Part shown: positions 7,482-12,010 of the stretch, in pieces | How the letters are laid out: every line of letters begins with the position of its first letter | Numbering within the stretch: the stretch's first letter is position 1 | Origin: Caulobacteraceae bacterium | Lineage (GTDB): Bacteria > Pseudomonadota > Alphaproteobacteria > Caulobacterales > Caulobacteraceae | DNA length: 12,010 nt | Direction: 5' to 3' | Assembly: GCA_030151985.1 (NCBI GenBank) | Contig: JASLDZ010000057.1 | Location: forward strand, 1 to 12,010 | Program-made: the position numbers and the translations under genes | Notes under the pieces: generated by a model | What the model was told of the DNA's origin: nothing | The model's database searches: none | The model's input: the letters and a program-made list of their open reading frames with translations, nothing else

Positions 7482-8680
7482 CCTCGCTTCCCTCCCGTCG
7501 GATGCTCCTTGCAGCGCTGGCGGCCTCAGCTCCGGGCGTCGCGAGAGCGCAGGGGTTGCGATCGCTGCTGCCCAAGGAGCCGGCGGCCTTCTCCGCGAGC
7601 TTCGCGGGCGGGCGAGACACCACCGGCTGGCTCGCGAGCGCGCCGGGCGGCAGCCTCGTGCTGCGCGGCCGGCTGAACGGGGCGCCCGTGCGGGTGCTGC
7701 TGGACAGCGGCGCGGGCGCCTCGCTGGTGGACGTCCAGACGGCGCGGGCGCTGGGCCTGCGCGCCAGCGCCGCCCGGCGCGTGGACGACGGGGCGGGCCT
7801 GTCGCGCCCCGGCGCCGACCTGCTGGACGTGGAGCTGACCCTCGGAAGCCTGCGCCTGGTCGACCTGCACACGGTGGCGGTCGACCTGCCGCCCCTGATC
7901 GAGGGGCCGGACGGCGCCTCCGATCCGCTGTTCGTGCTGGGGCGCGAGGCGTTCGAACGCCTGCTCGTGGAGATCGACGGTCCCGGCGGCCGCGTCGCCT
8001 TCCACGCGCCCGCGGCGGCCTCGCCGCCCACCGGGGCGCACGCACTCCCGCTGACCCGCACCGACGATCTCACGCGCCGGTTCCCCGTGGCGGTGGAGGG
8101 CTCAGCCGACGTATCAGCCCAATTCGACACCGGCTCGCAGTCGCCGCTGGTGGCGCAGCAGGCGTTCGCGGAGGCGCACGGCTGGCTGTCGGGCCGCCCG
8201 ACCTCCACCTGGATCGCCGGCACCGTCGCGGGCGTGCGCGAGGAGCGGACCGCCACCCTGCGCAGCCTCTCCATCGCCGGCTTCGCCATCGCGCCGCCGC
8301 CGGTGGAGACGGTCGCGACCTGGGATCGCGCCGACACACCCTTGGTGGTCGGCCTGCCCGTGCTCTCCCGCTTCCGGCTGATGACCGACTACGCCCACGA
8401 CCGGCTGTGGCTCGCGCCCGACCCGCAGGCGCTGCGGAAGCCGTTCCGCAAGGACCGCTCGGGCCTCGCTGTCCGCCCCCTCGCCGGCAGCCTGCAGGTT
8501 GCGCACGTCGCGGCGCGAAGCCCCGCGTCCGCCGGCGGATGGCGGGTGGGTGAGCGGATCGCGGAGGTGGACGGCTTCGCGCCGGGCTCGGGCTTGCCGG
8601 ACGGCCCCGCGGGCCGCACCCTCACGCTCACGCTCGCAGGCGGCGAGCGCCGTCGGCTGACGCTCGCCGACTACTTCTGA
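7466..8680 (+). CDS. Exported retropepsin-like aspartic protease, two lobes plus PDZ-like domain
   Basis: This 404-residue protein is a probable envelope aspartyl protease. The N-terminus (PSRRMLLAALAASAPGVARA) is a signal sequence with an SRR motif. The first retropepsin lobe (about 60-180) has VLLDSGAGASLVD with Asp80 and the hydrophobic-Gly motif FVLGREAF near 156-163. The second lobe (about 195-318) has AQFDTGSQSPLVA with Asp221 and VVGLPVL near 294-300. Both lobes therefore keep DS/TG plus the structural Gly motif, so one chain could form the active site that retroviral proteases build as dimers. The last about 75 residues (SLQVAHVAARSPASAGG, then VGERIAEVDG) look like a PDZ domain. The GTG start at 7466 overlaps the aminopeptidase gene by 16 bases, with GAGG 4 bases upstream, so translational coupling is likely. 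An ATG 12 codons later would still leave a signal peptide. The substrate is unknown. Confidence 0.85.
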   Translation: MRTALTSLPSRRMLLAALAASAPGVARAQGLRSLLPKEPAAFSASFAGGRDTTGWLASAPGGSLVLRGRLNGAPVRVLLDSGAGASLVDVQTARALGLRASAARRVDDGAGLSRPGADLLDVELTLGSLRLVDLHTVAVDLPPLIEGPDGASDPLFVLGREAFERLLVEIDGPGGRVAFHAPAAASPPTGAHALPLTRTDDLTRRFPVAVEGSADVSAQFDTGSQSPLVAQQAFAEAHGWLSGRPTSTWIAGTVAGVREERTATLRSLSIAGFAIAPPPVETVATWDRADTPLVVGLPVLSRFRLMTDYAHDRLWLAPDPQALRKPFRKDRSGLAVRPLAGSLQVAHVAARSPASAGGWRVGERIAEVDGFAPGSGLPDGPAGRTLTLTLAGGERRRLTLADYF

Positions 8681-8686
8681 AGCCTT

Positions 8687-8852
8687 GATCTCCCCCATCG
8701 CAGATGGGGGAGTACGGCGAAGCCGGGAGGGGGCCGCTCGCGCAGCGAGCGGAACGCCGCAGGCTCCGCGCGTGATCGCTGCATCTTCCGCGCTATCGCG
8801 CGGCCCCTCCGGCGCTCCGCGCCACCTCCCCATGCGGCGCATGGGGAGGATC
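8687..8852. repeat. 166-bp nested palindromic intergenic repeat (REP/MITE-like)
   Basis: The element fills the convergent gap between two stop codons. It begins and ends with GATC, and its two halves are imperfect inverted copies over about 50 bp. Four hairpins sit in mirror order. The outer left has a 10-bp perfect stem with a 3-base loop (8690-8712). The inner left has an 8-bp stem (8734-8752). The inner right has a 6-bp stem with a 4-base loop (8788-8803). The outer right has an 11-bp perfect stem with a 3-base loop (8825-8849). The outer arms carry the CTCCCC...GGGGAG pattern that I recall as a frequent intergenic repeat in Caulobacterales. It encodes no convincing protein; short reading frames across it are by-products of its composition. 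It could fold in RNA and stop transcription from both sides, although no T-tract follows the hairpins. No second copy is in this window. Confidence 0.75.
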
Positions 8853-8868
8853 GTCATGTCGGTGTCCT

Positions 8869-9285
8869 CTACTTGATCCGGTACCAGACCTGCGTCTTGC
8901 AGAGCGGCACGAACACGCAGCCCTTCAGCTTCAGGGTATTCGCGTCGGTGAGCGTCACCGAGCCCGAGTAGGTCTTGCCGTCGACCGGGTTGTAGACCTT
9001 GCCCTTCCACTCGGCGGGGCCGCCGACGAGGCCTTCGAAGATCGGCGTGCCCTTGAGCCGGCGCGTGCGCAGCGCCTCGTTGGCGTTCTTGATGTCCTTC
9101 ACGTCGGGGTTGGCGCGGATGTCGGCGCCGTCGGCGATGCGGCCGCAGATGCCGCCGCCGCAGTCGGTGATCTCCACCTTGCCGTCGCGCTCGGGCGTGC
9201 GCCACAGGCCGGCGGCGGGCGAGGCGGCGGCGGAGGCGGACGCGCCCACGAGCGCGGCGGAGAGGGCCAAGACGGCGAGACGCAT
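8869..9285 (-). CDS. DUF2147 domain periplasmic protein
   Basis: This 138-residue protein has a clean signal peptide (MRLAVLALSAALVGASASAAA) and one DUF2147 domain (PF09917). The family pattern is complete: GLWRTPERDGKVEITDCGG then ICGRI (26-50), EWKGKVYNPVDGKTYSG (92-108), LTDANTLKLKGC (112-123) and CKTQVWYRI (129-137). Four cysteines (about 42, 47, 123 and 129) could pair as two disulfides. The biochemical role of the family is not established to my knowledge; members are small exported beta-rich proteins. AAGGA lies upstream of the ATG at 9285. It is downstream of ligA on the same strand with 96 bases between, so it may be read through from ligA or have its own promoter. Confidence 0.9.
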   Translation of the reverse strand: MRLAVLALSAALVGASASAAASPAAGLWRTPERDGKVEITDCGGGICGRIADGADIRANPDVKDIKNANEALRTRRLKGTPIFEGLVGGPAEWKGKVYNPVDGKTYSGSVTLTDANTLKLKGCVFVPLCKTQVWYRIK

Positions 9286-9356
9286 ACGAGATGTCCTTCC
9301 CTTCGACGGCTTCAGGAGGCCGCCCGTTCGATGAATGGACGCTGAGCGTGGCGGTT

Positions 9357-9377
9357 GCGTCGGGTCAAGCCTGACGC
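9357..9377 (-). terminator. Weak stem-loop just after ligA
   Basis: GCGTCGGG (9357-9364) and CCTGACGC (9370-9377) form an 8-bp stem around a 5-base loop, 4 bases beyond the ligA stop. In the ligA transcript one pair is an A-C mismatch, and no run of U follows, so it is at best a weak terminator or an mRNA 3'-end stabiliser. The same stretch on the minus strand also contains TTGACCC, which could instead be the -35 of a promoter for the DUF2147 gene; no good -10 is seen. Confidence 0.25.
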
Positions 9378-9381
9378 CGGG

Positions 9382-11748
9382 TCACTCCACGCCGGCGAGC
9401 GCCAGCCACGCCGCCTCGTCGATCACCTCGATCCCGAGGTCGGCGGCCTGCTTCAGCTTCGACCCGGCGCCCGGACCGGCGACCACGAGGTCGGTCTTGC
9501 GCGACACCGACGAGGCCACCTTGGCCCCCATCCGCTCCGCCTGCGCCTTGGCCTCGTCGCGGGTCAGCCGCTCCAGGGCCCCCGTGAACACCACCGTCTT
9601 GCCCGCCACGGCCGTGTCGGTCTTCGGCTGCTCGGCGAGGAGGATCTCGAGCTGGGCGGCGAGGTCGTCGGCCATGCCGCGGCTGTGCGGCTCGGCGTAG
9701 AAGGTCGCGAGCGCGCGGGCCGCCACCTCGCCCACCTGGCCGATGCCGGCCATCTCCAGGAACGCCTCGTTCGGCCGCGCGGTCGAGGCCGCGAGCGCGT
9801 CGGCGGCGAAGGCGCCCCAGTCGGCATAGGCCTCGGCGAGGCGTCCGCGGGTGGGCTTGTTCAGCTTCGGCACGGCCCTGGCCAGCTTCTCCGCCAGAGG
9901 CGCCTCGGGCCACGGGTCGGCGAGGGCGCCTCCCGCCGCCCAGTCGAGCGTCGCCTGCAGCGCCACGCCACCCAGCCCCGACCGCTCGATGAAGCCGGCC
10001 AGGGCCGCGTCGTCTGAGGGCGCGGCCGCGGCCACCGCGGCGGCGTGGAAGCGCGGGTAGTCGCCGTAATGCCGCGCGAGCAGGGTCGCCGTCTGCTCGC
10101 CGACGTGCCGCACGCCCAGGGCGTAGACGAAGCGCTCCAGCCCGATCGTGCGCCGCGCCTCGATCGCGGCGACGAGGTTCCTGAGCGACACCTCGCCGAA
10201 CCCGTCCCGCTCGCGGAGCATCGCCAGCTTCGCCTCGTCCCGCGCCAGCCTGAAGATGTCGGCGGGGCCTGCGATCAGGCCCTCGTCGAGGAAGAGCTGC
10301 AGCTGCTTCTCGCCCAGGCCCTCCACGTCGAAGGCGCGGCGGCTGACGACGTGCTTCAGGTGCTCCAGCCGCTGGAAGGGGCAGGCGAACTCCCCCGTGC
10401 AGCGGCGCACCACCGTCTCGGCGCCCGTGTGCGTGGTCTCCTTCACCACCGGCGTCGCGAGCCTGCAGGGGCAGATGTCGGGAAAGGCGAAGGGCTCGCC
10501 CCGGCCTTCCCGGTCGGCGTCCACCGGCCCCAGCACCTGCGGGATCACGTCGCCGGCGCGCTGGATGCGCACGGTGTCGCCGACGCGCACGTCCTTGCGG
10601 GCGATCTCGTCGGCGTTGTGCAGGGTGGCGTTCTTCACCACCACGCCGCCTACCGTCACGGGCCTTAGCTTAGCCACCGGAGTCAGCGACCCCGTGCGCC
10701 CGACCTGGATGTCGATGCCCTCCAGCACCGTCGTCGCCTGCTCGGCGGGGAACTTGTGCGCGACGCCCCACCGCGGGATGCGGCCGACACTGCCCAGCCG
10801 CGCCTGCCAGTCCAGCCTGTCCACCTTATAGACGACGCCGTCGATGTCGTAGCCGAGGTCCGCCCGCAGCCGCGCCAGCTCGTCGTAGACCGCCTCCAGC
10901 CCGCCGGCGCCCTCCACCCGGCGCGACAGGGGGTTCACCGGAAAGCCCCAGGCGCGAAACGCCTCTAGCGCCTCGCCTTGCGTCGCGGCGAACGGCGCGC
11001 TCGCCTCGCCCCAGGCGTAGGCGAAGAAGCGCAGCGGCCGCGAGGCGGTGACCTTCGGGTCGATCTGGCGCAGAGAGCCGGCCGCGGCGTTGCGGGGATT
11101 GGCGTAGGTGCGCGCGGCCTTGCCCTCGGCCGCGGCGGCTTCGGCGGCGGCGTTCATGGCGGTGAAGTCGGCGTGGCCGATATAGACCTCGCCGCGAACC
11201 TCGATGAGGTCCGGCCAGCCTGAGCCCGCAAGCGTCTTCGGAAGCTCCGAGTCCGGCAGGGTGAGGAGGTTGGCGGTGACGTCCTCGCCTTCGCGCCCGT
11301 CGCCGCGCGTGGCGCCTTGAACGAGCCGCCCCTTCTCGTAGCGGATGTTGGCCGAGAGGCCGTCGATTTTGGGCTCGGCGGTGAAGGCGAGCGGCTCGGC
11401 GGGATCGAGGCGCAGGAAGCGGCGGATGCGGTCGACGAAGGCCTGCACGTCCTCCGGCGCGAACGCGTTGTCGAGGCTGAGCATCGGAACGCCGTGCCGC
11501 ACCGGCGCGAACTGCGTGGAGGGCGCCGCGCCCACCCGCAAGGACGGCGAGTCGGGCCTCACCAGCGTCGGGAAGCGCGCCTCGATCGCCTGGTTGCGGC
11601 GCTTCAGCGCGTCGTACTCCGCGTCCGACATCACCGGCGCGTCGTGCTGGAAGTAGGCGGCCTCGGCGGCCGCCATGTCGCCCGCCAGGCGCTCCAGCTC
11701 GGCGGCGGCCTGGGCTTCGTCCAGCGCCTCGACGTCGATCCCGCTCAT
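9382..11748 (-). CDS. ligA: NAD-dependent DNA ligase LigA
   Basis: This 788-residue essential enzyme seals nicks in DNA during replication and repair, using NAD. Domain Ia (about 1-70, with YDALKRRNQAIEARFP) precedes the adenylation domain, which has EPKIDG at 125-130 (Lys127 takes AMP), TRGDGREGEDVT at 147-158, RGEVY at 185-189, NPRNAAAGSLRQ at 217-228, DIDGVVYKVD at 301-310 and HKFPAEQATT at 331-340. The OB domain follows (GRTGSLTPVA, about 350-359). The zinc finger has Cys426, 428, 450 and 456. HhH repeats cover about 465-690, and a BRCT domain is at about 712-788 (VVFTGALERLTRDEAK). It is over 100 residues longer than E. coli LigA (671); much of the excess lies between HhH motifs (about 565-660). 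The first zinc cysteine pair is C-x-C, not the usual C-x2-C. The start is ATG at 11748 with a GAGGGGG stretch about 9 bases upstream. Confidence 0.97.
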   Translation of the reverse strand: MSGIDVEALDEAQAAAELERLAGDMAAAEAAYFQHDAPVMSDAEYDALKRRNQAIEARFPTLVRPDSPSLRVGAAPSTQFAPVRHGVPMLSLDNAFAPEDVQAFVDRIRRFLRLDPAEPLAFTAEPKIDGLSANIRYEKGRLVQGATRGDGREGEDVTANLLTLPDSELPKTLAGSGWPDLIEVRGEVYIGHADFTAMNAAAEAAAAEGKAARTYANPRNAAAGSLRQIDPKVTASRPLRFFAYAWGEASAPFAATQGEALEAFRAWGFPVNPLSRRVEGAGGLEAVYDELARLRADLGYDIDGVVYKVDRLDWQARLGSVGRIPRWGVAHKFPAEQATTVLEGIDIQVGRTGSLTPVAKLRPVTVGGVVVKNATLHNADEIARKDVRVGDTVRIQRAGDVIPQVLGPVDADREGRGEPFAFPDICPCRLATPVVKETTHTGAETVVRRCTGEFACPFQRLEHLKHVVSRRAFDVEGLGEKQLQLFLDEGLIAGPADIFRLARDEAKLAMLRERDGFGEVSLRNLVAAIEARRTIGLERFVYALGVRHVGEQTATLLARHYGDYPRFHAAAVAAAAPSDDAALAGFIERSGLGGVALQATLDWAAGGALADPWPEAPLAEKLARAVPKLNKPTRGRLAEAYADWGAFAADALAASTARPNEAFLEMAGIGQVGEVAARALATFYAEPHSRGMADDLAAQLEILLAEQPKTDTAVAGKTVVFTGALERLTRDEAKAQAERMGAKVASSVSRKTDLVVAGPGAGSKLKQAADLGIEVIDEAAWLALAGVE

Positions 11749-11771
11749 GCGTAGGAGCCCCCTCGCCGCCC

Positions 11772-11800
11772 CTTCAGGCGCGCTCCGACCCCCGGGTCAA
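11772..11800 (-). promoter_or_regulatory. ligA: Possible ligA promoter
   Basis: On the minus strand TTGACCC (11794-11800) is followed, after 14 bases, by GCCTGAAG (11772-11779). The first agrees well with the Caulobacter-type -35 TTGACGS, and the spacing fits that consensus. The -10 agrees only partly with GCTANAWC. Transcription would start near 11765, just ahead of the GAGGGGG ribosome site. A farther promoter overlapping the CtrA-type box at 11929-11943 is an alternative. Confidence 0.25.
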
Positions 11801-11879
11801 GCGTCCCCCGCCCGCCAAGCGACAGGCGGCGCGCGCGGCGGCGGGTGCGACACCTGCGCCCTCGCCGCCGAATTTCCGT

Positions 11880-11888
11880 TTATCCACA
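11880..11888 (+). promoter_or_regulatory. DnaA box, consensus TTATCCACA
   Basis: The nine bases match the bacterial high-affinity DnaA box exactly. The site is 131 bases upstream of the ligA start, in a stretch that is AT-richer than the coding DNA around it. In alphaproteobacteria DnaA is also a transcription factor, so this may tie ligA, or a gene beyond the right edge, to replication initiation. One box is not an origin. A chance match is unlikely but not excluded. Confidence 0.55.
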
Positions 11889-11894
11889 ACCCTG

Positions 11895-11906
11895 TGCGTT
11901 AACGCA
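11895..11906. promoter_or_regulatory. Perfect 12-bp palindrome TGCGTTAACGCA
   Basis: This perfect dyad lies between the DnaA box and the GANTC site. It contains TTAACG, a CtrA half-site shape, but its symmetry would also suit a dimeric repressor. No binding protein can be named from the sequence. Confidence 0.35.
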
Positions 11907-11911
11907 TCCCC

Positions 11912-11916
11912 GACTC
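11912..11916. promoter_or_regulatory. GANTC (GACTC) CcrM-type methylation site upstream of ligA
   Basis: GACTC fits GANTC, the target of the cell-cycle methyltransferase CcrM in alphaproteobacteria. It lies between the DnaA box and the CtrA-type box. In Caulobacter the methylation state of promoter GANTC sites affects GcrA-dependent transcription. A five-base motif can occur by chance; its position among the other sites gives it weight. Confidence 0.4.
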
Positions 11917-11928
11917 GGCTTACCGCCG

Positions 11929-11943
11929 TTAACCGCGGATTAA
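11929..11943 (+). promoter_or_regulatory. CtrA box, TTAA-N7-TTAA
   Basis: TTAA at 11929-11932 and TTAA at 11940-11943 are separated by exactly seven bases, the arrangement bound by the cell-cycle response regulator CtrA. The first half continues as TTAACC, the second as TTAAGC. A loose TTAA at 11899-11902 lies nearby. In DNA this GC-rich two correctly spaced TTAA are unlikely by chance. The regulated gene may be ligA (start 181 bases away on the minus strand) or an unseen plus-strand gene beyond the right edge. Confidence 0.6.
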
Positions 11944-12010
11944 GCATACGGGCGTCTCCTCGGGCGTCCTCTGGCTCAGGGGCCGCGGAAGAAACCGGCG
12001 GAAGCGGAAT

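Noticed and set aside
8685..8876. Short plus-strand frame across the palindromic repeat
   Set aside because: The sequence is explained by inverted-repeat DNA. The frame has no plausible protein features and reaches into the end of the DUF2147 gene.
11749..12010. Open minus-strand frame upstream of ligA, possibly the end of another gene
   Set aside because: A frame stays open for over 200 bases, but its translation matches nothing I know. The stretch is AT-richer and contains TTAA pairs and a DnaA box, which fits regulatory DNA better.
11749..12010. Chromosomal replication origin
   Set aside because: Only one DnaA box and one full CtrA box are visible, with no array of boxes and no hemE, dnaA, dnaN, gidA or parAB neighbour. 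A regulatory role near ligA is simpler.
1..12010. tRNA, rRNA, CRISPR array, insertion sequence, prophage, toxin-antitoxin or defence genes
   Set aside because: None seen on either strand. The gene content is ordinary chromosomal with even base composition.

Overview
The window is very GC-rich DNA, packed with genes on both strands and with third codon positions almost all G or C. It reads as an alphaproteobacterial chromosome, most likely Caulobacterales (Caulobacter, Phenylobacterium or Brevundimonas type). Three things support this: a TTAA-N7-TTAA CtrA-type box with a GANTC (CcrM-type) site and a consensus DnaA box just upstream of ligA; the alphaproteobacterial flavour of PrmA and LigA; and a nested palindromic intergenic repeat of a kind common in that order. 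The taxon is an inference, not a proof.

Layout, left to right. (1) The 5' part of an acyl-CoA synthetase-like AMP-binding gene runs off the left edge on the minus strand. (2) A plus-strand secreted protein of unknown function faces away from it, probably starting at a TTG behind a good Shine-Dalgarno site. (3) A minus-strand pair encodes a YcbB/LdtD-type L,D-transpeptidase followed by a DUF882/M15 (YcbK/MepK-type) endopeptidase. The first makes peptidoglycan cross-links and the second is of a family that cuts them; the same two families are neighbours in E. coli. (4) prmA (ribosomal protein L11 methyltransferase) is divergent from the transpeptidase and convergent, by a 6-base gap, with an SDR oxidoreductase. 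(5) A plus-strand overlapping pair encodes an M24B aminopeptidase P-like enzyme and an exported two-lobed retropepsin-like protein with a PDZ-like tail. (6) A 166-bp nested palindromic repeat fills the convergent gap after that pair. (7) A minus-strand DUF2147 periplasmic protein follows. (8) ligA, encoding a long NAD-dependent DNA ligase (788 aa), is on the minus strand. (9) A roughly 260-bp non-coding stretch upstream of ligA carries the cell-cycle-type sites.

Functionally the window mixes housekeeping genes (prmA, ligA) with envelope remodelling and proteolysis. Three exported proteins carry SRR-type, possibly Tat, signal sequences. I see no prophage, insertion sequence, CRISPR array, tRNA or rRNA, toxin-antitoxin pair or defence system, and no clear new multi-gene system. 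The best leads are the DnaA/GANTC/CtrA site cluster upstream of ligA, the fused two-lobe aspartic protease, the palindromic repeat, the altered LigA zinc finger and inter-HhH insertion, and the SDR with Asp at the usual catalytic Asn position.
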